Shown in pieces: positions 35,090 to 46,170 of a stretch of DNA of 64,000 nt. The translations under genes and the position numbers were made by a program. Positions within the stretch are counted from its first letter, which is position 1; each line of letters opens with the position of its first letter. The notes beneath the pieces were generated by a model, which was given only the letters and a program-made list of their open reading frames with translations, was not told where the DNA came from and searched no databases. Source of the stretch: Epiperipatus broadwayi (Eukaryota; Onychophora; Udeonychophora; Euonychophora; Peripatidae); assembly GCA_028023455.1 (NCBI GenBank), contig JAQFVV010012536.1:1572001-1636000 (forward strand), written 5' to 3'.

Positions 35090-35780
35090 TGCTACATCAT
35101 ATTTATAATATGAAAACACCATTAATTTATTTATAAGTCCCTCTCTTTTCTTTGCTTCATTTATCAATTTTTTCACCATTCATCCAAGCAATTTCTCTGA
35201 TTACTTAAGATGATTTCCAAATTGTTATAACTGTTCACCATGTTTAACTTTATAATTTTTTCTCTCTTTTTCCAGCATTTATCATCATTACTTTGGATTT
35301 TTCTTCATTAAATTAACCCCCATCTCTTTACCCACCCTTGTGCAAGTTTTAGCATAACTTCAGTATCTTTCCAACTTTCTGTGCACAAAAAAATATTATC
35401 AGCAAATAAAAGACTTCATAATGTATACCCTACCTTACCATCTATTAATGGTATCTCTACCCTTTTTCCTAGTCTTTTTATTGATCTCTCCATTTCTCTT
35501 AAATATAGAAAAAAATAGGTGACATAGGGCATTCTTGTCTAAGTTCACCCCATTTTTAACTCTTACTGATTTTATATTTTCTAATTGATATGTATAGTAA
35601 TTATTTTTATACAATCTCTTAATATGATCCACTAAAGCTCCATTCATTCCCAAATTTACTAAACTTATCCATTTACTTGTATCACATGACTTCTCTGTAT
35701 CTATAAAGAGCATATATAACTGCTTACCTGTATTCCTACTCATATCTATAACTAATGGTTTTAAAAGTTTGTTGATATAT
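35090..35780 (-). pseudogene. LINE reverse transcriptase fragment, decayed
   Basis: Minus frame 35435-35743 reads LYMLFIDTEKSCDTSKWISL, VNLGMNGALVDHIKRLYKNN, YYTYQLENIKSVRVKNGVNL, corresponding to the reverse transcriptase segment LFIDFEKAFD...W...L...G...LV..I..LY.N. In a second frame (about 35340-35430) SLLFADNIFLCTES-W is the catalytic FADD box with the second aspartate changed to asparagine. The first catalytic D is kept (FID). Downstream SKVMMINAGK is also recognisable. Stops and frameshifts make it dead. Confidence 0.8.
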
Positions 35781-36095
35781 ATATATATGTATTTTTCTCG
35801 AACTATTATTGCTTAAGCTCCATCTTTATTTTATACACATAAAAGTCATTTTTATTAAAAAATTAATTTGTATTTTTTTATGTTTTAATTCCCTGTTTAA
35901 TTCTTTTAATTTTTTATTTTTATAATAATTTAATGTTTATTTTGATTAGTATTTGAGAATTTTATTAATGAGATAATCATATTAAAAATATATATTATAT
36001 TTATAAAAATAGTTAAAAAACAACATAAAGCAAATTATTAGGAAAATTTTAAAACAATAAATTTTCCACCATTCTTTTTAAAAATATATAGTCAA
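35781..36095. other. Very AT-rich spacer
   Basis: No feature was recognised before the foldback arm starts. Confidence 0.4.
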
Positions 36096-37118
36096 TTCAT
36101 ATAATTCTTTAATCAATAAATCTTCACCATAATCTTTTTAAAAACTTTTATTTTCATCATATATATTTAAATCCTTCCACAATCTCCATATTCCAACGTT
36201 TTGATTGTTTTTTAAATTACAATCATTTTCAAGGCAAAACTACAAAATACACAGAAACAATTGAATAAATAGAAATACATCTTATTACTTTACATAAATA
36301 CAATAACTGTATAATAACAATTCAAAAAACATAATCATACATATTATACCATTAAATAATACATTTACTTTCTATATACTTATCCATTTTTTATTATTAA
36401 CACCTATTATAAATCAATTTCTTTAAATTATTATAAGACAACAAATAAATAAAATAAAACAATCTTAAATATTACCTATACACTTCTATTTCATTTATAT
36501 TACATTATATTTTTATATTTTACCAATGCCATTTTACTAATTCCATTCCAACTAAATACCTTAAATCATTTAAACATACCTCTATTTAAATACTTTCATA
36601 GAGCTTTTTTAAAACCCATTGTTTAATACATTCCTTTTAGCACCTCTATACACCATTTATTTTATTTAACACTGGATTTAATTTTTTTATATAAAGAAAG
36701 AATAATTAAAGAATGTAATTATATAAAAAAATTAAATCCAGTGTTAAATAAAATAAATGGTGTATAGAGGTGTTAAAAGGAATGTATTAAACAATGGGTT
36801 TTAAAAAAGCTCTATGAAAGTATTTAAATAGAGGTATGTTTAAATGATTTAACCCTTTGAGACCGAAAACCGCTTATTTACGCATAAAAAAAAGTTTGCA
36901 CTTTTGACCGCAATAGCGTGCCAATCGTATACGTCACGCTGACGGGTCTTTTTTTTTTCTCTTCGCCATTTTCTTTTCTTTAAGCACGTGTAAGAATTTT
37001 TTCTGTGCGATGAAAATTAGATTTTTTATAGCAATTTTTGTAAAGTACGTTATTAAAATTTTATAATTTTTTTTTTCTTTGTAGATTTTATCAACGTATA
37101 AATTTTTTAACGGAAATT

Positions 37119-38912
37119 ATGTCTTCTTTCGCCGCTGAACGTGATTGTGATTATGATCTTGATTCTGACGAAGATTTTCCCGTTGAAGATGTATTTGATT
37201 CGGAGGCTTCGGAGTCATCTTCTTCTTCCGTGGATTACAGTGACTCATCAGATGATTATTCAAATGATCGAGCGGCTGTGGTTTCAAGGAAAAGGAAGAG
37301 AGGTGCAGTGAAGTCATCTAGAAGGGTGGCAACTAGCCCAACGCCCGGACCTTCATCTCGGCCTGATCCAGTTACGTTTCAGGATAGTGAACCATGCGTG
37401 CCAATAGGAACTTTCACTAAGTCTCCAGGGCTAAATTTCCCCATTACCCGTGAGTATACAATTCCTAATCTATTTCATTTATTTTTTGACAAGAAAATGT
37501 ATGACCACATTTGCACTGAAAGCAATAGATATGCTTCAGAGTGGAAGGCATTACCGAATTGGGTTGATCTGTCACCCGCTGAGTTGAATGCATTTTTTGG
37601 TATGGTTATTCATGTTTGTACTATATCACGCATACCTAAACTAAAATTTATTTGGTCTACAAATGAATATTTGCATCAAGCGGTACTTGCCAGAGTTATG
37701 ACCCGAGATCGATTTTTTGGTATTCTAAATAATTTACATTTCAATAATAATAAAACCATGCCCCCAATTACTAGTAAAGAGCATGATAGGATTTATAAAA
37801 TAAGGCCAATTATAGATCGCTGTAATGTTAACTTCAAGGCTGCATACCAGATGCACCAAGAAGTAGCAGTTGACGAAGCAATTACCAAATTCAAGGGTCG
37901 TAACGCGATGAAACAGTATGATTCCTCCAAACCGGTAAAGCGAGGTTTCAAATGGTGGGTCTGTGCAGACAGCCATAATGGATATGTGTACCATATGGAG
38001 TTGTATACAGGCAAAGATGCAACTGCAGATGCGAGCCTAAATCTGGGAACCCGAGCAGTGCTGTCAGTGGTTTTGCCACATTTAGCTAAACAGAATCATG
38101 TTGTTTTTTGTGACAGATTCTTTACTAGTGTTCAATTAGCAGAAAAGCTGTCTCCTAGTAAAGTTACTGTATGTGGCACACTGAACACTAATAGGAAGAG
38201 GATTCCAGATAGCATCCGTGAAAAAGCAAAAAATGCTAAAGATATGGAGAGAGGAGACTTCACTTCTGTATCTGACAGTGGTCTTGAGTTTGTAGTGTGG
38301 ATGGATAAGAAGGCAATTCTTATGCTCAACAATGCTTATCCACCAGCTACAAGTGGTACTGCTACTAGAAAACACAAGGATGGTACACGTCATAAATATC
38401 CATGTCCCAATGCTGTCAGAAAATACAACTGCTTCATGGGTGGGGTTGATTTAGCTAACCAGAGGCGAACTGTATATGGCTGGGATAGGAAGTCTAATCG
38501 TTGGCCTATGCGCTTATTCTGGCATTGTTTTGATACAGCTATCACTAATTCCTACATTATATACAAACTATACATGGCCCAAAAGCAAATGCGGCCTATA
38601 TCACACTTGGATTATAGAATAGCTTTATCATCCAGCCTTATGGATGACTTCACAACCAGAAAGCTGAAGTCTTCAATCATTCTCCATCTTCCATCTCCTT
38701 TGCCTGAGTGCCATAAAATTGCTGATCTGCACAGCCATAACCAGCCTAACAGAAGAAGATGCGCTGTGTGTCTGAAAAACAAACTCAGACATGAATCTTA
38801 CTTTGGCTGCGTGGAATGTGGCTGCATCCCCCTGTGTAAGAGTAAAGATAAAGGCTGCTTTGCTGCTTACCATGTCAAGATCGGAAGCAGCATAAGTTCA
38901 GTGCCTACATAA
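37119..38912 (+). CDS. piggyBac-family transposase, intact
   Basis: This is a 597-residue, single-exon DDE transposase (DDE_Tnp_1_7 family) expected to cut and paste its transposon at TTAA sites in the nucleus. Residues 9-50 are rich in Asp, Glu and Ser; RKRKR at 57-61 is a likely nuclear localisation signal. The catalytic domain carries the three expected aspartates: D252 in VDEAITKFKGR, D332 in VVFCDRFFTS and D444 in MGGVDLANQ. The C-terminus, from C548, has the cysteine-rich ribbon (CAVC...GCVECGCIPLC...GCFAAYH) that binds DNA ends in this family. Length matches the usual 550-650. The ATG at 37119 has A at -3 and lies 266 bp inside the left TIR. There is no stop or frameshift. Because TIRs flank it, this is a transposon gene rather than a domesticated PGBD gene. 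Activity is unproven and the right end looks damaged. Confidence 0.95.
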   Translation: MSSFAAERDCDYDLDSDEDFPVEDVFDSEASESSSSSVDYSDSSDDYSNDRAAVVSRKRKRGAVKSSRRVATSPTPGPSSRPDPVTFQDSEPCVPIGTFTKSPGLNFPITREYTIPNLFHLFFDKKMYDHICTESNRYASEWKALPNWVDLSPAELNAFFGMVIHVCTISRIPKLKFIWSTNEYLHQAVLARVMTRDRFFGILNNLHFNNNKTMPPITSKEHDRIYKIRPIIDRCNVNFKAAYQMHQEVAVDEAITKFKGRNAMKQYDSSKPVKRGFKWWVCADSHNGYVYHMELYTGKDATADASLNLGTRAVLSVVLPHLAKQNHVVFCDRFFTSVQLAEKLSPSKVTVCGTLNTNRKRIPDSIREKAKNAKDMERGDFTSVSDSGLEFVVWMDKKAILMLNNAYPPATSGTATRKHKDGTRHKYPCPNAVRKYNCFMGGVDLANQRRTVYGWDRKSNRWPMRLFWHCFDTAITNSYIIYKLYMAQKQMRPISHLDYRIALSSSLMDDFTTRKLKSSIILHLPSPLPECHKIADLHSHNQPNRRRCAVCLKNKLRHESYFGCVECGCIPLCKSKDKGCFAAYHVKIGSSISSVPT

Positions 38913-38996
38913 ATCTTCTATCCTACACAGCTGCAACACCTATGGCACACATACAGGATCATAATCATAATCACATCATTTCTGGTTTTCTCATAG

Positions 38997-39252
38997 GTAA
39001 GATATAACATGATTTTATTTATATTGCTGTTTATTATTTTGATGATTATAGTAACTATATATTTTGTTGTAATTTTGTAGTCACATGATTCAGCTCTTCC
39101 AATTCAAGCCACCCTGCTTTATGTGTTGACAAAGAACCATATCTCCACTTGGTTCTCCATTAGGTAAAATATATTGTGATTTTATTTATATTATTGTACA
39201 TTTATTGTATGATTATAGTAAGATTATATATTCATTTGTTGCAGATTTGTAG
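38997..39252 (+). repeat. Tandem 168-bp pair with intron-like GT...AG borders
   Basis: TAGGTAAGATATAAC (38994) and TAGGTAAAATATATT (39161) start two similar units. Each runs through GATTTTATTTATATT and GATTATAGTAA to TTTGTAGTCACA (end of AG at 39080 and 39252). GTAAGA and TTTTGTAG look like splice borders of about 84-nt introns in the transposase 3' region. This may be a duplicated intron or only a chance feature of a tandem repeat. Confidence 0.4.
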
Positions 39253-39410
39253 TCACACTGCACTTTTATGTATGTATCATCACTAGTTGCTCCACATCAT
39301 CATCATCAGTTATTTTGAAATTGATTTTGCTCATGCATTTATATTTTCAACAATTTGCAAACTGTCTTCAAACTATCCACTCTGTTCTGTGAAACTAACA
39401 AGGTGAAAAA

Positions 39411-39416
39411 AATAAA
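39411..39416 (+). terminator. Possible polyadenylation signal AATAAA
   Basis: This is the first AATAAA on the coding strand well downstream of the transposase stop (about 500 bp). AATAAA strings are frequent by chance in DNA this AT-rich. Confidence 0.25.
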
Positions 39417-39510
39417 TACCTCACAATGCTGAATCAACAGTCATCATCATCTCCCACTCATATATAATAATTGCTTGTAATTCCTTTTGATTATTTATTT
39501 TATTTTATTT

Positions 39511-40320
39511 ACTATGTTGTTATTCATTTTATTTTAGAAACAAATTTTTAAATTATTTATTTGCATATTTGGCAATTATGATTTGCCATGAAATAATGCA
39601 TAATTTATCTCGCCCCACCCCTGATTTTTCAATAATATAGTCATTATTTTTTACCCCCATAACTTAGAATTTACTATGTTGTTATTCATTTTATTTTAGA
39701 AACAAATTTTTAAATTATTTATTTGCATATTTGGCAATTATGATTTGCCATGAAATAATGCATAATTTATCTCGCCCCACCCCTGATTTTTCAATAATAT
39801 AGTCATTATTTTTTACCCCCATAACTTAGAATTTACTATGTTGTTATTCATTTTATTTTAGAAACAAATTTTTAAATTATTTATTTGCATATTTGGCAAT
39901 TATGATTTGCCATGAAATAATGCATAATTTATCTCGCCCCACCCCTGATTTTTCAATAATATAGTCATTATTTTTTACCCCCATAACTTAGAATTTACTA
40001 TGTTGTTATTCATTTTATTTTAGAAACAAATTTTTAAATTATTTATTTGCATATTTGGCAATTATGATTTGCCATGAAATAATGCATAATTTATCTCGCC
40101 CCACCCCTGATTTTTCAATAATATAGTCATTATTTTTTACCCCCATAACTTAGAATTTACTATGTTGTTATTCATTTTATTTTAGAAACAAATTTTTAAA
40201 TTATTTATTTGCATATTTGGCAATTATGATTTGCCATGAAATAATGCATAATTTATCTCGCCCCACCCCTGATTTTTCAATAATATAGTCATTATTTTTT
40301 ACCCCCATAACTTAGAATTT
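39511..40320 (+). repeat. Five identical 162-bp tandem copies
   Basis: Units start at 39511, 39673, 39835, 39997 and 40159 with ACTATGTTGTTATTCATTTT and end CCCCCATAACTTAGAATTT. By eye the units are identical apart from a few bases at the borders. They lie between the transposase and the 3' TIR, so they are part of the transposon's 3' subterminal region. Confidence 0.95.
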
Positions 40321-41309
40321 ACTAAAGTTATTACTGTTATTTTTTTTTTGATCCTCACTAAAACCTTGCATTTCTAATAGATATCCCGCATAGAGGGCCT
40401 AGAAAAACAACTGCTTGCAAAAATAGAACATAGAGAGTATCAAGCAGAAAAAAGAAATTGAAATGGTCACCTTTTGCCACATTACACCAACAATCTGTAA
40501 CTCAGGTAGGTCATGTTATATATTATTTTTTTCTGCATTTTATGACGAATGTGATGAAGCTGTCTATGAAATTGTCATTTTAGGCTATATCTTTCAAAAT
40601 TGAGAGTTTGTGAACCAATGTAAAAATAAATTTAAAAATGTGAAAAATCTCCTTTCTTTAATTATTTTTTTGTGGTAATGACTATTTTATCAGCTTCATT
40701 ACATTCTTTCATATTTGCACTTTCTAAAAATGTATATATATTTGTTATTTATTGTAATAAATTAGACATTTCATTTAAAATTGTATGTCCTGTAATTTTT
40801 TCTGTGAATTCAAAATGGCCGTTCAGGTCTCTAACCCCAATTTAGTTGGAATGGAATTAGTAAAATGGCATTGGTAAAATATAAAAATATAATGTGATAT
40901 AAATGAAATAGAAGTGTATAGGTAATATTTAAGATTGTTTTATTTTATTTATTTGTTGTCTTATAATAATTTAAAGAAATTGATTTATAATAGGTGTTAA
41001 TAATAAAAAATGGATAAGTATATAGAAAGTAAATGTATTATTTAATGGTATAATATGTATGATTATGTTTTTTGAATTGTTATTATATAGTTATTGTATT
41101 TATGTAAAGTAATAAGATGTATTTTTATTTATTCAATTGTTTCTGTGTATTTTGTAGTTTTGCCTTGAAAATGATTGTAATTTAAAAAACAATCGAAACG
41201 TTGGAATATGGAGATTGTGGAAGGATTTAAATATATATGATGAAAATAAAAGTTTTTAAAAAGATTATGGTGAAGATTTATTGATTAAAGAATTATATGA
41301 AAATTTTAA

Positions 41310-41480
41310 AATAACTTTCGAACTAAACAATAGAAGAAAGCAAGATAATTATTTTTTAAAATCTTAAAAAGGATTAACTTTGAATAAAATTAAACGTTTT
41401 AAATTATTAATAAAAATAATTATGAATTAATTTAATAATAAATGATAAAATATTGAAAAGTTATTTTATATTTAAATATA
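41310..41480. other. AT-rich spacer
   Basis: No feature was recognised. Confidence 0.4.
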
Positions 41481-41700
41481 GGGGATTTGAACTCAGACTT
41501 TCAAGCACCTTTCAATTATCCACTCTATCTCATACCACAGATACAACACATATATATATAATCAGTGCTCAGTTTATATTAACATAGAAAATCTTCATAC
41601 TTTAATTAATGGACAGGCTTCAATCTACTCCAACCTTCAACTCTTCACCCATCCATATTATTGAAAATCTGATGATAGAAAGCCCGAATCCCATGCTGAT
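41481..41700 (-). mobile_element. Family C repeat without hammerhead
   Basis: GGGATTTGAACTCAGACTTT (inverse of the B-box end), then CACTCTATCTCATACC, then CAGTGCTCAGTTTATATTAA, then CTTTAATTAATGGACAGGCT. The segment that should hold CTGATGA/GAAA has been deleted between 41545 and 41560. Confidence 0.6.
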
Positions 41701-42720
41701 GACAATATTGTTGTTATGCCCATGTTGACCTCAAGTCACTGTCTCCCCTTTTGTATTGGACCTTATCCATTTAAATACATAGAAGATACATAAGCTATTT
41801 ATAACAATGTCAATACAAATAATTAGGTTACAGATCGTTATTCAGAAGTTCTTATTTCTTTCCTCATTGGCTTCAGAAATTTTACAAATTTGAGTAAAGT
41901 CACTCGGAACAAACTGTAATTATAAATCTAAAAAAAGGGAAGTGTTTTAAAATTAAATATACCGATACCATTTAAATTAAGTCATTAGTAAATATTTTTT
42001 AAAAAATAATTAAAATTTTTGTGTGATGTTTCAGATTGTTGTCAGATGTCAAAGTGATTAGATTTTAAACATTAAAAAAAGAAAATGCTTAAAATGTATT
42101 ACTGCGCTCGTGTGAAAAATATGTATGATTAATTATTACATTTTGAATTGCAAATGTCAAACGTACTTGACCCACAACTTTGACACCAACCACTCCAGAT
42201 AAATACAGTAATGCTTATCATTAATCATTTACTAAACTTGGGATTATCTCTAGCCCAGATATAAATTTTAAACCTCAGTTAAAGATTTATATACCTGTTT
42301 TTTGTAATATAATTTAATTTAAGCAGTACAAAATTAAACATAGTTTGCTTTAAAGAATATTTGAATAAGTTTACACATTATGTATAAGCATAATTGAAAT
42401 AAATTGAATTTATTAATAAATACTGTAATTAAAAAATTAATTAAATTTTAAAAAAATGTTTTTGCATTGCATATGTGGTGGAAAATTTATTATAAAAACG
42501 GTCATGATTATTTAATAATTCAACTTTTTCATAAAAGATAAACTATATTCTGAATGTATGCTTTTGCTTTATCAAGAGGCTGTCGTTGTCATGCCCAGAC
42601 ATCAGAAGATACTACTTTATTATTCTGTTGTTGTTTTTTTTGGTATTGAAAATGAACTTTTACTATAGAATTCCATTATTTTATTTTTATTATGTTGTAC
42701 ATAATTATATTAAATTTATT
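41701..42720. other. AT-rich stretch, nothing recognised
   Basis: No gene or known repeat was seen. Confidence 0.4.
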
Positions 42721-42721
42721 A

Positions 42722-43378
42722 ATGCTCAAAGCTAGATAGGTATTCAATGTAAATATATGAAAGTGGTCAACACTCAAATCATCAATAATCAACAATCTCT
42801 ATCTGTTGTCAAGGCAACCTCCTTTAAAAAATAAAAGTCGAAATTCACCTTTATATATGGTCTAATATGTTTTTATAGACAGTAAAGATTGCAACTTGAC
42901 TAAAGAGAGTGAAATTCTGAACATAAAAATGTATTTCCATCTTTATTGATTAACAGAGGTTGCCTTGACAACAGATTGAGATTATTGATTGTAAATGATT
43001 TAAGTTTGGTTTTAAGTGTTGACTGCTTTAATGTATTTACATTGAATATCTATCTAGCCTTGAGCATTATTAAGTTTATTATCTTAATAATACATGTTTG
43101 GACCACAATTTAAACTTATAATAGCAATTTGAACATTATAATTAATTATTTGTTAGTCCATCTTTATTGATTAACAGAGGTTGCCTTGACAACAGATTGA
43201 GATTATTGATTGTAAATGATTTAAGTTTGGTTTTAAGTGTTGACTGCTTTAATGTATTTACATTGAATATCTATCTAGCCTTGAGCATTATTAAGTTTAT
43301 TATCTTAATAATACATGTTTGGACCACAATTTAAACTTATAATAGCAATTTGAACATTATAATTAATTATTTGTTAGA
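42722..43378. repeat. Inverted repeat plus 221-bp tandem duplication
   Basis: 42937-43157 and 43158-43378 are consecutive, apparently identical 221-bp copies starting CCATCTTTATTGATTAACAG. The first part of each (GAGGTTGCCTTGACAACAGA, then TTGAGATTATTGATTG) is also inverted at 42722-42832. Shorter relatives lie at about 43625-43710 and 50412-50480, so this is a dispersed repeat that duplicated locally. Confidence 0.8.
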
Positions 43379-43502
43379 CTGCTTTCCAAATAGGTTTTAT
43401 TTACCTGTTTAATGAGGTTTGCTTAATCTTCCTTATATTAATAATTTCACTCTCTGTAGTCAGGTTGCAGCTTTTAGTGTATATATAAACATCATGAACT
43501 GT

Positions 43503-43600
43503 CTTGCATTGGTGGTCGAGAGGTCAGCATGACTGCCTTGCACTTGCAGGCAGTTGCTCGGGTTGCGGGTTCGCGTCCCGGCCGATGCTATGACACTTAA
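43503..43600 (+). mobile_element. tRNA-derived SINE (family T), copy 3, best cloverleaf
   Basis: GCATTGG (43506-43512) pairs with CCGATGC (43582-43588) as a 7-bp acceptor stem (one G-T). A box is TGGTCGAGAGG, B box is GGGTTCGCGTCCC with a 4-bp T stem, and there is a long variable region. The 83-nt span suits a Leu/Ser-type tRNA. The anticodon stem is imperfect, so the anticodon cannot be fixed. It is followed by TATGACAC and A-rich sequence. Confidence 0.75.
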
Positions 43601-45823
43601 AAACAAAGAAGATGAATTTCCACCTTCATTGCTTAAAGGAGGTTGCTTAACAACAGATTGAGATTGCTGATTGTTTGTGATATTAATATGGTTTAAGTGT
43701 TGACTGCTTTAATAATTATATTAGCACATATTAATCATGGTATATGAATAAATTGTTAATTGAACTTTTTCATATATGACTGCATTATGGATTAATTTTG
43801 CTCCATAGTGATGGCTGATATGTCTGCGTGATCCATTAGATGCCCTTGTCATGATTTTTCTGCTTTAATTTATTTTGAAAATTAACTGGTATTGTCCTAG
43901 AATCATGTTTGTGTTGCTTTTATATGTACATACAATTGGTATATTTAACACGTTTTTCATATGTATTACAGATTATTTTTGCTATAGCAAGATGGCTGAC
44001 ATAACTATGGCTGGATATTGCTTTTTTTGTTCTCATTTAGTTTGAAAATGAATTTTTAATGAAGAATTTCACATTTTCATGCGCAATTCAGAATTAATAT
44101 ATATTATAGGTATTTAGATATTTGGATAAGCATATTTTGACTTAATTGTTTAATAAACCAAAAAGCTTACAATATATTAATATACAAAAATTAACAAAGC
44201 GTATGACACACTTGAATGAGAAGCTATAAAGATACATAGAAATTATTACAAGCTGTAAAGAAAGCTGGATTCCATCTTTCATCTATAGAAATTGCATTGA
44301 GAACAGATTGTGGATTTTATGTTTTGTTAAAATTTTGCCGGATATATACATATTTCATTTAGAAATCTCGACAATTTAAGATTTATTGTACATATATAAT
44401 CAAGATAATTTTTAAAGTTTAGAGACCACATTAGTCAATAAATCTGCTTATTAAACCATCAAACATCACATATTTTAACTTAATGATATTTGCTTTTACA
44501 TATTTTAATATAATAATAATATTTGCCTTGATTAATTCTTGTACACAACTTAAATTTGGCGCGAACTGGGTCGATCAGATATAAACTAATTGTGTTGCAA
44601 TTTCCTTTTCAAACTATGCTAAAACAGAGCCAAATTTCAGATTTCACTTACATGATATCTGCTCATTAAACTTACATTTCTTTCTAAGTAAATCCATACC
44701 AAGTTTTATGATTTTCCATTGTGTAGTAGTTTATGCTGTATTTGTTCAAAGTGGGGTTTTACTATTAATTAAATGCTTATTGAAGAGCCATTACATCTTC
44801 ATACATATGGATAATGTAGCGTCTGGGAACGCAAAAGAAATTCGTTTTGAAAGGGGTAAAATATCTTGTTTAAGAGATAATTAAAAGCTTACAGCTGTTT
44901 TAAGATAGATTCGCTTTCGAGATAATATTTAACTAATGTTTAGCCGGAGTGATTGAAATACAACATAAAGCTATAACTTTATATCTTAATGCTCAATAAT
45001 GTGCTGTACTCTTCCTAAAGATATAAATCCCTATATAGATAGCTTTACAAATTAGATTCCTAAGTTTTCCTTAATAGCATAATTATAGATGCTACCTAAT
45101 GAACTGATACACGGTAGTTTCATGAAGGAAACTATTGTTTAGCATCCGAATTTCTATTATATAATAATGTAGTTCAGTGGTGCGAGTGTCTTTAAGAAAC
45201 GCTATGGCATATATATATATTTGTTGCTGTGCATATTTTAATGATCGTATGTGTAAGGGCTACATCATTACTCTCTTAGTTCGGACAACTATCTCTTCCA
45301 CATGGAGGTTGGATATCCCACCCCATTCTACATCCTCAGAAATGGAGCATGAGACTCCCATAGTTTAATTAGTTGTTCGATCGCTGGACTAAAAGGTCGC
45401 TTATTGCCACATCAATGAGTACGGTGTAAAGGGAACAGTTACTCGGTAAGAATCTCATGAAAAGGCACTCTCGAGACGCAGGGGCTATATCAGACTTTAT
45501 ATTTTCTATACGCCATGGTATCTGAAATCTGACTGCCAATCATCAGTTCATCCTGCCATAATAACTGTATTTTCAGCTTTGATCTGAATTCGAATCTAAC
45601 TTCATAGGCACATAAGCTATATAGAGGATATTAAGTATTCGCGCTTAATAAAAATGCCATACTCTTTGTAAATGTTTATAATCACTTCTGCTAGCTCTAG
45701 AGCAGATCTAGATCCCGTTATATAGCATAAACTAGGCATAGATGGTCATGAGCAAATTAACCTCGATGTATAAAGTAATCTTAAGGCTCATGAAACTGTA
45801 ATTTTACGCGTATAATTTCTTCA
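43601..45823. other. Mostly unique AT-rich DNA
   Basis: A diverged copy of the GAGGTTGC repeat lies at 43625-43710. GGGGCTATATCAGA at about 45482 recurs near 46442. The 63-codon frame at 45177-45368 has no recognised motif. The part from 44800 to 45820 is somewhat less AT-rich and has no match to the repeat families seen elsewhere here. Confidence 0.35.
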
Positions 45824-46170
45824 TCACCTGCGAGTGATATCTATATATAGCAAAGTAAATTGAATGATTTGTAATCCAAACTACAATCACCTGCACATGA
45901 TTGGAATTGCTATATAAACAGTAAATGCTCTTATTAAAATCATTACCTATGAGTGATATATGTATCTGTAATAAATCTAGTAATGTAACTAATTTGTAAC
46001 CAGAATAATTACTGTCACCTGCGAGTGATTTAAATTGTCACCTATGTATATGTAAATTAAAGTCACATGTAACTAGGCAACCCATAAATGATTATAACCC
46101 CAGTATCACTTGCATGTGAACCCAAACTCAAATGTGAAATTGTATCCCTAACTTAGTCACCTGCATGTGA
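45824..46170 (+). promoter_or_regulatory. Cluster of TCACCTGC(A/G)(T/A)GTGA-like sites
   Basis: TCACCTGCGAGTGATAT (45824), TCACCTGCACATGATT (45887), TTACCTATGAGTGATATA (45943), TCACCTGCGAGTGATT (46015), TCACCTATGTATATGT (46038), TCACTTGCATGTGA (46106) and TCACCTGCATGTGA (46157) lie within 350 bp. Spacing is irregular (23-72 bp) and the DNA between them is unrelated, unlike a tandem repeat. The motif is a near palindrome (TCACMTGCAKGTGA) containing the CACCTG E-box. It could be a homotypic binding-site cluster; that is inference. Confidence 0.5.

Larger units (their letters stand above)
36853..40832 (+). mobile_element. piggyBac-like transposon, about 4 kb
   Basis: The 5' end is TTAA (36849-36852) followed by CCCTTTGAGACCGAAAAC, typical for piggyBac (TTAA target, CCC start). 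The position is verified by the interrupted palindrome: the uninterrupted left arm has CCTTAAATCATTTAAAC at 36559-36575. At the 3' end GTTCAGGTCTC lies at about 40821-40831, so GAGACC is the shared inner TIR, but the outermost bases read TAACCCC rather than AAAGGGTTAA. The right end is therefore altered, which may block further transposition. Confidence 0.8.
36096..41302. mobile_element. Foldback (palindromic) element split by a piggyBac transposon
   Basis: The left arm 36096-36693 is the inverse of 36720-36852 joined to about 40840-41302; the 26-bp centre is 36694-36719. Without the piggyBac insert it would be a 1.2 kb palindrome with arms of about 595 bp. The arms contain ACGTTTTGATTGTTTTTTAA on the left and GATTGTAATTTAAAAAACAA, then TCGAAACGTTGG on the right, a stem plus GAAACGTT motif common near Penelope-like elements. 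The left copy shows GAAA changed by C-to-T decay, so the arms are diverging. Confidence 0.85.

Noticed and set aside
37734-38393. Minus-strand open frames opposite the transposase
   Set aside because: They are shadows of the plus-strand coding region and lack motifs.
36853-40832. Domesticated piggyBac-derived host gene
   Set aside because: A TTAA border, CCC-type end and partly matching TIR surround the gene and it interrupts a repeat, so it is a transposon copy.
43506-43588. Functional tRNA gene
   Set aside because: The acceptor stem and boxes fit, but the anticodon stem is imperfect, the T stem has only four pairs and four degenerate A-tailed relatives exist, so a SINE is more likely.
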